From NCBI GenBank assembly GCA_028551475.1, contig CM052360.1, forward strand, positions 422,501 to 486,500: a stretch of DNA of 64,000 nucleotides. The letters are read 5' to 3'. The number at the start of each line of letters is the position of its first letter. The first letter of the stretch is position 1. The stretch comes from Casuarina equisetifolia (Eukaryota > Streptophyta > Magnoliopsida > Fagales > Casuarinaceae). Positions 1-11,027 of this stretch are shown in pieces. The notes under the pieces were generated by a model. That model searched no databases. It saw nothing but the letters and a program-made list of their open reading frames with translations, and was not told the DNA's origin. The position numbers and the translations under genes are program-made.

Positions 1-939
1 TGGAACATGCAGCATTACCACCTACGGAATATATGTAAGCAGGAATATTGTGATATCAGAGATACTCAGTTATAACACACAGAAAGCCCCATATAGCAAA
101 ATTATAAATCGTAATAGAATCTTATTCATCTAATCTATAAACTCCAATTCCGTAATAACAAACTTATTTTCTTTTTAAAACTCATTATACAAAGATTATC
201 TATGCATATTGAAATCAACAAAAATGTTCCATTAGTAATGACTGATGCTGTGTGCATCAAACTTGAAAAACTAAACAAGATGAAGTATCAACGATGCACA
301 TGGAAAAGAGCCATATGATAACGAGGTACCATCTTGTAAAAAACATTGTACTCATCACTTGATAGAAGGCGCCCTGCGATATATGCAAGTGTAGGCATAG
401 TTAAATAAAACCATATAGAAGAGATCTATCAAATTCTTCAAGGGAATAAAATATATCTACAGAACAAGAACTCTATGGAGTACATGCATCGGTAGAACTA
501 TAGCATGAGAGTCCTTTATGCCCATAAGTTAACATCTCTAACATAATATCCATATCTTACCTTCAGCATTATTCTATTGCCTTCCACCAAAAAACTCACA
601 ATGGTCACGTTAGCCTTCACCTTAAGACTAGAATGTCTACCATATGCACCAAGGAATTGGTCTTTGAAATTGGATCTATGGCCAAGTATGCTTCATCGAT
701 TCACATATTCCGTTCTATCACTATACTTCATTTTGTTTCCCCACCCCTCACAGAAAGAACTATCATGTTTGGGAAAAAATAACATCAATCTTGATACTGT
801 AACTATAAGGTCTTACAAAATACAAGCTATACAATGATTAGGATTCCGAAGACCAACTCATACATGTAGGTACTAAAAGATGTGGTTCAAAATGACACAA
901 CTATGTATGCCTAGAACATTCAAAAGGACATGTTTTTGC
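1..939. other. 3' flank of DUF1664 copy 1, no gene seen
   Basis: Noncoding AT-rich sequence downstream of the decayed DUF1664 gene. From about 200 onward it resembles the downstream flank of the intact paralogue (about 25340-26077), so the duplication runs past the coding region. Bases 1-110 also resemble 6660-6775. A short open frame at 577-837 shows no recognisable domain and lies in this shared noncoding flank. Confidence 0.6.
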
Positions 940-3900
940 TTAGAAATAAGGTTCAAACCTCAATAGCAATCTTGGCAGTTTGTCAAACCTTCTGTCGACA
1001 CCATCTTGCCCAAAAGCATCCAATGCTGACCTTTTGAGACCTCCAGCTAAAGGGTCGGGAATGTCCTTAAGACCCTACAAGCAGATAAAATGATGACTTT
1101 CAAAGAAAGAGAACGCATCTAACCAAAAGATGCACATAACCAATAACTCAATGGCGACTTTGAGATAAAGCATTTGCTACCTCATTAAGAGAAAGAGAAA
1201 CTCCTTATATGATATAAAGACATTTCTCAAGTTCACCAGCTACAAATGATGACTAAATAGATATCACCAAAAAAATATCAACTTAATTGACTTACTTGAC
1301 AGGTATGTCCCATATAACAAGGAATCGGTTAAAATCCTCAGGGAAACAAAAATCTACATCAACTAAAAAATCCCACAATATGAAAACTTCTTCAGTAACA
1401 AACTTAAATAACAGCCGGTAACATTATCATGAGGGTTTGGAATAAGCAATGGACGACATTCAACTCGATAAGGAGTGTAAATCACTGACATGTTTCCGCA
1501 ATTTTATTTTGTTAATTCAGCAACCAAAAGATAAAGGATTCAAAGGAAAGGTTAGTTGCTTCTGGATATGTGAGTAAACTACAAGATTCTCCTGTAACTT
1601 CTAGTTGCTTCTGCAGGATGTTGACCAGTTAGTAAAGGAAGGATTAGCTATATAGAAAAGCCCACAGAAATGAGACTACAATTGAGAAATAAGGAAAACA
1701 TAGAAGACAGCACTATATTCTCCATATTACATTCACCATTGGTTATTGTGCCAAATACATATCAAAAGGAAGGTATGAGATTAAAAATTAACTGCAACCT
1801 CGTTTAAACAACTATTGGGTATAACCTTCAGAACTTGAGGCTTAAGTCCGCTCTGTCCACCAACAAATTCGCATAGGTACTGAACTCCTTAAAAGCTTCA
1901 GGCATAATTCCTTTATTTCCAACATGAAATTTGTACAGGTGCACAAGTCCATAATTTGCAATATCCGGTCACCACAAACTAATGTCAGCATCTCTTCAAG
2001 CTGATACATACAGAAATACAACTGTACGGTTGATGGCGGACACCAGCACAAGTCACAAATTAGTGGTCATCTATCTCCCACTAGATGATTTTTTTATTTT
2101 TTTATTTTTTAAAAGATCAGCAACGATGTCTCAAGAAAGCACAAAATATACCTCCCAACAAAACTTGGAAACAAAATCATTACTCAACTTAACTTAGGGC
2201 GAGAAATCTAGCCATCTAAGGCCAAAGTCCTCAAATTACATAGGCAAATAATTGCAATTTCCTTTTACTGTTACTTTTCCAAAGTTTTAATAAAAATTCG
2301 AATTATCACAACTTGGTTCCCCAGATCACCCCCACCCACCTTCAAAAGAAAAACAAAGTAAATTCCCCTCATGAACCAAAACTTCCAATTTTACACTATA
2401 GCACTAACTTGTTTTGCCAAAAATAGTTTTTCCAGCCAACCACATACCACTATAGGAATATGTTTCATCCGACCACTGGCACATCTCACTTTTCCATAAG
2501 ATAGTCACTTACTATCCCTTTTCTCTACTTACTTGTCATAGACATTACGATTTTATTTCTAATGATATGAATTCTCATATAAAAAGAGGATATGTACATC
2601 TGTCAGTGAATAAATGCTCGAGTAAATGGACATACATGTTATTAGATGTAAAGTATTACCTGCTTTTTTTCCTCTGTATTGAACTTCAAATCCTGAAAAA
2701 AAGAACTCCACATTACAATCAATAGTTTTTTTTTTTTCTCAAAGCACCATATGTGGAAGGATTGACGGTCCATTCACTATTTTTGTCTGACATCTCCTCC
2801 TCAAAAGAATGAAAAATGAAAATGTCAAGAAAAAAAATTTTGGTTCTCGGAAAAAATGACAAAAGAAAAGATCTTGAATGACAAACTTTGATTCCTTCAT
2901 AAATTAAAGCTTAGGGGCAAAGGATAGAAAAGAAGAAGATAGACCACAAAATCAAAAGATCACTATTTCACATTACATGTCCAAAGCAAATTTCATGAGA
3001 AATAACTCACCAAAACTTCTAGCATCCAATATATATCACTAAAGTCATAGCGAGTGTCATCAAAAGATTTTTGAACTTCAGCAACCCGTTACAAAACTTC
3101 TAACCTATTATATGAAAATGCAAATAAAAGTAATGAAGTTGTCTAATTATATTTGAGAATCACCTAATTCAATGTTTGAACACATAAAAGACAAAATACA
3201 AGAAAATTAGCAACTACATGTAACTAAACTCTGTTATCTATAATCATATGGTCAAAATAAGCTCTAGAAGACCTATAACACTAGATAGGGATGTACTTTT
3301 CTGATATTCTTTACTGTAGAAGTGAAGAATACAAAAATAAAAATAAAATTAAAAAACTAAAAGCACATACATCATTTGTAATTGACTTGGACCTCTCATT
3401 CTGCTTGTTTAGTTTATCATCTAAATTTTCTACTTGTTGAGTCAAGTACCTTGTCATTGCCTAATCAAGAAAAGAATTGTTAGACAAATGAAAAACTTAT
3501 GAATCAACCATAAAGAATATTAAATAAAATCACAAATTTAATTCATCCACAGGTATATTGCACCCCACTGAACTTAAACTGTGCAATAATTACTAAGCAC
3601 ATTTTCTCTATGTATGGCTGCCAAGACTGAAGACAAAAGTGTCACTCCATTACCCAGATTTTGTCTCTTTCAAAGTTCCCAAAGTTGACACATAGAAAAT
3701 GTTTGCACGTGTGTACAGACACACTGATATTTACCTTACAATTTTGGAGAATCAACACTCACCAAAAGCAAAACAAACAACGGCACTAAAGAATAAACAA
3801 AACGAACCTGCAGTATAAATGGCCGGCACAAATATATTTTACTCTCAATTGCAGCTAACAATGGGAGACTAATTGAAAAATATCCTAACTCTTGGCCACA

Positions 3901-5978
3901 ACCACGCAATCTCAATGCTCCAACAAGCATCTAACATTTTGTTAAAGAAAAGTAGAAATACAAATAAACAGAATTATAAAGCGCGAGGGTTTGAACAAAT
4001 ATGTTATGCTTACTTTCAAAGCCAGTGAAACATTACAAGCCAATGAAAAACTAGTCATCAAAAGCTCAACTATGTAGGCCTATCAACATAACTGCAAACA
4101 AAATAAGCGAAATGGGCTCCATTACAACCCCTTTCAAAGGCAAATTTATACTCAAAGAAATATGTTTTCAGATTATCATAGTCTAAGAAAAAACAGAAAC
4201 AGAAACTTACAGCAATGGACTTAGGGACATCCTCTAAATGCTTTGTTAGGTTTGAGAGAGCATTGGCCATATCACACTTTGTCTCAAACATAAGATCAGA
4301 GAATGAAAGGCTCTAACAAAAAAGAAATGCAAACCAATGAGAAACTAGTCATCAAAAGCTCAACTATGTAGGCCTACCAACATAACTGCAAACAAAATAA
4401 GTGAAATGGGCTCCGTTACAGTCCCTTTCAGAGGCAAATTTATACTTAAAGAAATACGTTTTCTAATTATCATAGTCTAAGAAAAAGCAGAAACAGAAAC
4501 TTACAACAACGGACTTAGGGACATTCTCCAAATGCTTTGTTAGGTTTGAGAGAGCATCGGCCATATCACACTTTTTGTCAAACATAAGATCAGAGAATGA
4601 AGGGCCCTAACAAAAAAGAAATGCAAACCAATGAGAAACTAGTCATCAAAAGCTCAACTATGTAGGCCTATCAACATAACTGCAAACAAAATAAGTGAAA
4701 TGGGCTCCATTATAGCCCCTTTCAGAGGCAAATTTATACTCAAAGAAATATGTTTTCAGATTATCATACTCTAAGAAAAAACATAAACAAAAGCTAATAG
4801 CAACGAACTTAGGGACATTCTCCAAATGCTTTGTTAGGTTTGAGAGAGCATTGGCCACATCACGCTCTGTCTCAAACATAAGATCAAAGAATGAAAGGCC
4901 CTAACAAAAAAGAAATGCAAACCGATCTCACCCGACTAGACGAAAAAAGAAATAGAAATGAGCATCAATCCTTCAAAACTGTATGCTTGACCAAAGGGGG
5001 AATGCATAAAGAATTGATCAAAATACAATACATTTATTAGAGCTAAACTAAATTAAAAAAAAAAAAGAAGCAATAAACACGTCTATATACCTCCCGGTAC
5101 ATGCAAGCAAAGCCAAATACCCCCAAAAATGAAGCAACTGCAACTAGAAGAGTATATAAGCCAGCTGGAAAAAACACAAAAAGGAGAGGTACAATTAAAC
5201 AACAAGGACTCAGCTGGAATACTGTAATATGCATCAGAAAATACATTATTTAGAATAATTTAGCAGTTTTCTTAGCTTATAGCCAAAACAAAAGGTGGAA
5301 TGCATCAATAATAAAAAGATTACAAAAGAATAATGCTGTAAAAACCGTACGGATCAGAAACCAAAAAAGAAAATAGATTTCATAGGCCATTAAAAGAAAT
5401 TTTTATTTATATGATAGAACATACCAGTTTGGTCGTAATCTGAGGCCAACGGACCAACCTGCAAAATTGGCAAGTAGGAATTCAGCAAACTGCAAATCTC
5501 AATCCGTACGTGTCATTAGTAGATTTGACCAAAAATAAATTTAAATAAATCACAGTTCTATAAAATTTTACATTACCTGGGCCACTGTGGCATCAAAATC
5601 ACTCTCCTCATGTTTCTGGATTCGTTTAAGCAACAACTGCCCATGAAAGAATGTAATTCAAGTTACAACATGAGGAGATTATTAGACTAAAGTTCGTTTG
5701 CCGCATAAAGTTATAGATTTAGTTTTTAGTTTTACCAACAAAAAAAAAAAAATAAACAGTTCACGTGAGTCACTATAATCTGTCCATGCAACACAAAAAA
5801 GAGTACCTGAAGTTCGCCAAGTAAGTCCGTACTAGTGTATCCTGCATGGAAAAGAACGAATTTTGAGATCAAAATAGCACACAGCTGAAACAAAGAGATT
5901 TTCGACGTATAATCAGGCAGGAAAAGTACCCAGTCCGAACGGTAGGATCCTAGATAAAACAAAGTTTCGCAAAGCCAT
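940..5978 (-). pseudogene. DUF1664 family gene, copy 1 (decayed paralogue)
   Basis: Paralogue of the intact gene at 26078-32143, with exon-by-exon similarity. Exon equivalents: 5930-5978, 5807-5841, 5577-5636, 5425-5458, 5091-5164, three copies of exon 6 (4799-4900, 4505-4606, 4211-4312), 3371-3460, 3011-3085, 2660-2692, 1888-1965 and 940-1074. The N-terminus reads MALRNFVLSRILPFGLG. Against copy 2 it has in-frame losses in exon 2 (27 nt), exon 3 (9 nt) and exon 4 (48 nt, the best conserved stretch). Splice signals are damaged: AT instead of GT after the first exon-6 copy, CG instead of AG before exons 8 and 10, and no GT after exon 10. The frame stays open through most exons, so loss may be recent or a shorter product may exist. 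Family function is unknown; members carry N-terminal hydrophobic segments and a coiled coil. I call it a pseudogene because of the multiple splice defects. Confidence 0.75.
4041..4922 (-). repeat. Tandem triplication of DUF1664 exon 6 (3 x 294 bp)
   Basis: Three head-to-tail units begin near 4041, 4335 and 4629, each 294 bp. Every unit holds one 102-nt exon-6 equivalent (34 codons, phase 0 at both ends) with its polypyrimidine tract, TTAG acceptor and part of the flanking intron. The exon copies read ...SDLMFETKCDMANALSN... with small differences. Copies 2 and 3 keep a GTAAG donor; the copy nearest the 5' end has AT in place of GT. The intact paralogue has a single unit near 29485-29770, so the expansion is specific to copy 1. 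Confidence 0.9.
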
Positions 5979-6960
5979 GGCCGAGTTTGCTTACTCCTAG
6001 GTTTTCCGTGAGGACTATGAAGAGATAATATGAGTTTAAATTTTGATTACTTAATAGTTAAGTTTTATTTATTTATTTATTTATTTTGAATAAAAATTAA
6101 GGTTTAGATAGTCAAAAGCTAATCGTTTTGACGTAAAAGCTATTTAATATTAGAGTATTGCCAGATGGAACTATATTTTATTTGTGGAAAGAGTCCATGC
6201 CCATGATTTTCTGCACACATCCAAGAAGGAGAAAGAGTGTCGAACACTTTCTCCTATTCTATTTAGGTAATAATCTTTGAAGGAAGACCTTAGTGTGACA
6301 GACTTTATAAACCCTATTCTTCACTCGTTCTTGCTTTTGTCCCCTACTATTTGGTTCACTCGGGGGGAATCTTCGCTGTCAAGTCCCTAGTTTTACGTAT
6401 ATGTAATTTCTTTGGTCTAGAATCGTACCTTACGCGTCCTTTACTAACAATCGTAGGAGTTCCATGAGAGCTTCTCCAACTCGAAGCACAAGTATATGCT
6501 ATTTCTCTTTCAACTATAATTATCATTGTGTCGAGTGAATATATTTTTCTCTCTTAAGACTTCAATGCCTACTAATCAAGCGTAAAATTTGGGGGACAAT
6601 AAACCATACAGTCGTTAGACTCCTTATATGGTAGATTAACTGCTACGTTTAAATTTTTTTGGAATATGCAGCGTTAGTATATATAGAATATCCGTAAGCA
6701 GGCATATTTAGCTCAATAACGTAAAACTTTTGAACACACTCGAGAATCTAAATCAGAAAGTCTCATAACTAAATCATTTTTCCCATTTACTATTGAGGTT
6801 TTTAAGGAGATTGATTTAGTGAAAAGCTGTAAGTCGTGAAACAATCTCAAATGGGTCGTTTGGTGGTCCAAAATTATAGAATGTTGAAGGAGTAATTAAA
6901 TTCCTTCTTAGCACAAACCATTCGTAAAAGCAAAGCAATCATGCAGTAAAGGTCAGACGC
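5979..6960. other. Intergenic, upstream of DUF1664 copy 1
   Basis: AT-rich sequence with no supportable gene. Bases about 6660-6775 repeat, imperfectly, the first 110 bases of the window in the same orientation. A stretch of about 250 bases just upstream of the gene would contain its old promoter; no clear TATA box was assigned. Confidence 0.5.
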
Positions 6961-6963
6961 TTT

Positions 6964-7002
6964 GGTGGGTGGCTGGGGGAGGGCGGGGGGTGTGGAGGGG
7001 GG
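6964..7002 (+). other. G-rich tract, G-quadruplex-capable
   Basis: Within about 40 bases there are at least four runs of three or more G (GGGGG, GGG, GGGGGG, GGGGGGG) with short spacers, which meets the simple G3+N1-7 quadruplex pattern on the plus strand. It directly abuts the GC-rich island at 7003-7400. Confidence 0.6.
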
Positions 7003-7400
7003 GAAAACTCACCAATCTTTAACCAAAGCATCCACTAAAGTGACTATCTTACTTGAACGGGATGTGTTATAAGGCTCGTACCTCTGTATCTTGAGTTCTA
7101 AGGAGACGGGAACTAAGTCTGATTGATGAGCCGAGGGCCGTATCAGAGCGTATTTATAGCGTCGTGGGATTGTGTCCATACGTCGAAATGGAGGATCGTT
7201 CTTAGCCAACGATTGTGGCCTGGGATGGTTACACGGCTGTCTGACAGACTCCCCGAAGCTCTTTTGGATATAGTACGCCAAGTTGGGCGCCAGGACCATT
7301 GCCTTGCGACTTACCACGCCAGCTCAAAAACGATAATTTCCAAGGAGTATCCCCTGTATAGTTCTCTTTAAAGCCCAGAGCTCCAAAAAAGTAGAAGAAT
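7003..7400 (-). other. GC-rich island with TATA-like box, possible LTR relic
   Basis: Base composition is clearly richer in GC than the surroundings. On the minus strand a CTATAAATAC motif lies near 7153-7162, followed by about 150 bases with no further landmark. Open frames exist on both strands (102 aa minus, 82 aa plus), but neither matches a family I recognise and their overlap is typical of high-GC sequence. A solo LTR or LTR fragment of a Gypsy-type element is my best guess, by composition and the TATA position only. No paired LTR, PBS or target-site duplication was found. Confidence 0.3.
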
Positions 7401-8990
7401 TCTGATTGACATAAGATTAGGCCTCAAATCAAAGGCACCTTCAATAAACCTGCAATTCTGAGTCTTAAATCCTTCTTACCTAAACGTGACTTGGATTCCC
7501 ACAAAACATCTAGATACAAGCCTGCATAGGCGAATTAATTAATTCAGGAAGGTGAAAAGGTGAGCACTTGCTTACTCACAAACTGCCGCTATAAAAGGCA
7601 CATGTTATTCTAAATCATGTTTAGATGCAAGTGCAACTATGAAGGCTGTGAAATTCTTCTACCCGTAAATATAAAACTATCCACTCCTTCATTGAATGAC
7701 AATCAAAAGATTGGAAAAATAATACATATTAGAATGTGAGTGTCCATCTTAAAACCTTAAGATATTAAGTAGAAAAATTTTATCACTTATAAGACCAATG
7801 ACATATTCTTTTGATTCTAATATGAGACAATATTCATCTTTGATACTCTCATGTGCATACTAACATAAGTACTGCACATGGACTAAAATCTAAGGGATAT
7901 AGAAGGTTATAAAGTGAAAGCTTATTCTTAACTCTAATATCATATTAAAGTTTAATAGTCCATTCTCAAACTTTAAGGCATTGGGTTGATAAACTTATTA
8001 CTTACAAATATAAGGACCTATAATCACGCTTCTAATGTAAGATAACATTCATCTATAATAAGATATGAGATAAATGTAACACTTTACACCACAAACTATT
8101 AGATAACCTAATTCTCCCAGTAGTTACGTCAAAGTTGTCTAGTCAAAAAATTCAGAGAAGCACCATTCCATCACTGCAGCACTCTCATGAGATCACCATG
8201 ATTTTAAAGGCTTTAGACCTCGCACAAGCCTTTTGTGCTTCTCTTTTTAAGGACGACTTCCATATCACCATCCATAGATATTTGATAACAATGTGTCCTC
8301 ATAACCTGAGGAATCCATTAAAGCAACTGTGTCTCATGCGGTATAAATCCTTAAGTTCCGTAAGGCAAAGCTAATGGAACAACTACAATAATCGACGGCA
8401 GTTTTCTTCATCACTGCCCAGATTTATGACAGCTAAGAAAGCAAGAAAATTGCATGCTGGTACAGGGCTGGACTCACCCAAGCCAAAAACAGTAGTGCAA
8501 AAAAAAATCGTAATATCATGTAGAGGCAGCGTAACAAATGCAAGTTATCCAAAAAAGGGAAGCCCTTATGGATCAAATATCTTGGCGTTCTAGTGCTAGC
8601 CAAATGGAACATCATAATTCCGAAATGTTGAATGCCAACTTCATTCAACGAAAAATTGCATCAATGCTAAATATCAAGTGCCTCAATGATTCCATCTACA
8701 CCTATTTTGGTTTTGATTCTTACATCGAAAAGATTCGATGTTTCTTCATAAACACTTAGCAATTAAGGATATCATTTTTGAAATTTGATTACATATCTTT
8801 CCAAGAAGTCCCTTTGCAAGTTAGCAAATAGTATTTACAAATAATTGCTTCTTAATAAAACCTTTCAATAGCAAAATTCACATAACTAAACACTGAAAGA
8901 TGACTAACAAGTACCTAACTCAGTTAAGAGCAAGTGCTGCCTGAGACATTTTGATTCTAAGTTAGCATCATATGCATGTATGGGCGTGCA
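7401..8990. other. Intergenic, contains two related degenerate repeat units
   Basis: No gene is supported. Two similar segments, about 7735-7860 and 7935-8070, share phrases on the pattern 'aaaccttaag...ttatcacttataa...attcatct' and look like two diverged copies of a dispersed repeat. The small open frames at 8135-8374 and 8538-8759 have no recognisable domain. Confidence 0.4.
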
Positions 8991-8999
8991 TGTGTTTAT

Positions 9000-9792
9000 A
9001 AAATAAAAAAATAAAAACCCTTAGTGTTGTCCTCTTCTCCAAGCTGCAAATTAGAATTACAAGTTGTTTGGCAATATCAATAAATGGTCAATCTATTCAA
9101 TTAATGAGAAAGTCCATCACCCTTGCAATTTTATCTTTTGATAACATCAAAATCTCAAGAAAGCTTCTAAATGTTAGTGACATCTAATCCTTAGACCAAC
9201 CTCACTTCCTATAAACATCAAATTTTTCTCCCACTTTACTTTATCATTTGAATAAACATAGGAAGTGCATGCACAAAAATTGACTTAACAAGATGAAAGC
9301 TCATATGCTTAACATCCTTTATTAAATTTAGAACACATAAAGAAAACTGCATAGGGCCAAGCACTCACCAAGAGAGAAGAAAGGTTGAGACACTCTAATT
9401 CTTCTAAGAAACCTTAAAGTTGAGAACTAAATTCTTTTCTACATCTTAACCTAATAGCCAGGAACCTCATTTCCAAGTTGTAATGACTTTTTTATGATTA
9501 ATAAGTGTACCCTCAAGATATGATAAATGGGCATAAAAAATTTTTTAAAACTTCTTACCAAGAGTTTTGGGCAAGAAGAGATCATCTTAAAACCTTTCAT
9601 GTTAGTAAGCCCCATAGAATTGAAGAACTTAAGTTTGGGCAAAAAAGCATTTTTAGAATCAAATAAAAGCAACTGTGAATGTCCCTTGATAACTTTAGAA
9701 ATCTGTGCATTAAAGAATCCATGATTCTTGAAAACTTTAAGAACTAAGTCTAGTCCCTTAAGGGTTTCAACCCACGTGATTGTACTAAGCAT
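9000..9792 (-). pseudogene. mTERF family gene fragment (decayed)
   Basis: On the minus strand, 9792 to about 9451 encodes 113 residues with the plant mTERF repeat pattern: a leucine-rich helix, then KNHGFFNAQISKVIKGH, then SQLLLFDSKNAFLPKLKFF, then MISSCPKLLVRSFKKF. Plant organellar mTERF proteins carry such repeats of about 30 residues and act on organelle transcription or RNA. Further along the same strand, to about 9000, more mTERF-like phrases can be read in several frames (for instance LSKDKIARVMDFL and a trace of the LEKR motif), showing continued homology with stops and frame changes. No start with a transit peptide is visible upstream. It reads as a broken relic related to the plus-strand fragment at 15889-16271. 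Confidence 0.7.
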
Positions 9793-10275
9793 GATACCAT
9801 AAAATTTTATCTTTGTTCATCTATAACATCTACAAATGAAGATAGTGAAGAGAAATAATTGGCATATGAGGGCTTTTTAGAAAAATTCACATGGAAAAAA
9901 AACTCTACAACAATGACATTAGTATTAGTTACTTAAATATGTAGTCTTCTGCAAAGACATGAAACATGATTTGACTCACTAGGTTTGGTTGCATGAGCTT
10001 CATGTGAATTCTGATTCCAAATTTTTTATAGAAACATGCATGTATTTGATAAAAAAGTGGAAATCTTATTGGTTAACCACACCTTATGATGCCTGTAGTC
10101 CACAGCTAAAGCCAACTATCAAGACTATCTCTCCTTATAGGAATTATGTTTTTTTATAGACATTAAATCCCAATGAGTTTGACTAACACAACTTAACTAA
10201 CTTTAGGCTAGGCACATCAGCCCAAATCCATAACATCTTACAACATTGATAGAAAGGAAAGAGATTAGGAGTATT
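9793..10275. other. Intergenic up to Copia element 1
   Basis: AT-rich; no gene or clear repeat recognised. It ends in the target site GTATT (10271-10275), which is repeated after the element at 15764-15768. Confidence 0.5.
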
Positions 10276-10496
10276 TGTTGAGAAAATAATGTTACATTGT
10301 ATACATTGTCATTACCCATTGGGCCAAGGTTTTGTAAATATATGGCCTTGGCCCAATAGGTTAGCCTTCTGGTATTAGGTTACTTTATTAATCCTCCTCT
10401 TATGTATCCCAAATGAATGTAGAGAAAACCATATATTTTTGTTCTTAAGAAAAGAGGTTTTATTCTAGAATTTATGTTAACTCTCACTCTCTAAGA
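10276..10496 (+). repeat. 5' LTR of Copia element 1
   Basis: A 221-bp repeat beginning TGTTGAG and ending TCTCTAAGA directly before the tRNA primer site. The end is not the usual CA. It contains a TATATA-like stretch and the phrase GGCCCAATAGG. About 97% identical by eye to 15543-15763. Confidence 0.9.
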
Positions 10497-11027
10497 TGGT
10501 ATCAACGCAGGTTCGATTTTAGCCTCTGTTTTTTTTTTTGGCTTTCGCATAAGAGTTCATTCATCACGTTTTTTCACGCCTCCCTACATGAAAAATCATG
10601 TTTTTTTGAATTTTTTTGAGCTATCTTGCGTTGGTGGTTCTTATCTTGGTTTCTTTGGGTTTTCTTCGTGAACACTTGACGGCCTTCATGCAACATCCTG
10701 TGTTTCTTTCACAACAAAAGTGTTTTGTTGTCATGTGATTCCGATTTGTTCTCAATACTGCTTGGTTCCGTTTTTTTCTCTGGTGCTTTCTGTTGGCCAT
10801 TAATTGGCACTTCGGTGGTTGGTCAATGTTTCTGGGTTATTTTGCACCATCTTCCTACAGTTTATTTCTCTCCTTTGGTTCTGTGTGGGAGAGCACACGG
10901 ACTTTTTTTTAGCAGCACAGTTTTGTTTTTTTTGCTGCATGGGAAGCAGGAAATTTTCTTGCAATCTTCTAGTATTTATCTGCTTTGGACTTTTCTGTTC
11001 GTGTGCTACAATTTTTATTTTCTCTCC

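Noticed and set aside
4070-4879. Two separate small genes starting MFETK and MFETE
   Set aside because: They are exon-6 equivalents reading through into intron sequence; the ATG is internal to the exon.
4041-4922. CRISPR-like array
   Set aside because: Repeat units are 294 bp, contain an exon, and have no spacer-repeat alternation; the genome is a plant's.
7009-7317. 102-codon minus frame in the GC-rich island
   Set aside because: An overlapping plus frame is equally open, no family resemblance, and composition explains the openness.
10725-11027. Start of the first long Copia frame upstream of 11028
   Set aside because: The upstream part is hydrophobic, lies in the leader after the 5' LTR and does not resemble Gag; the ATG at 11028 fits Gag better.
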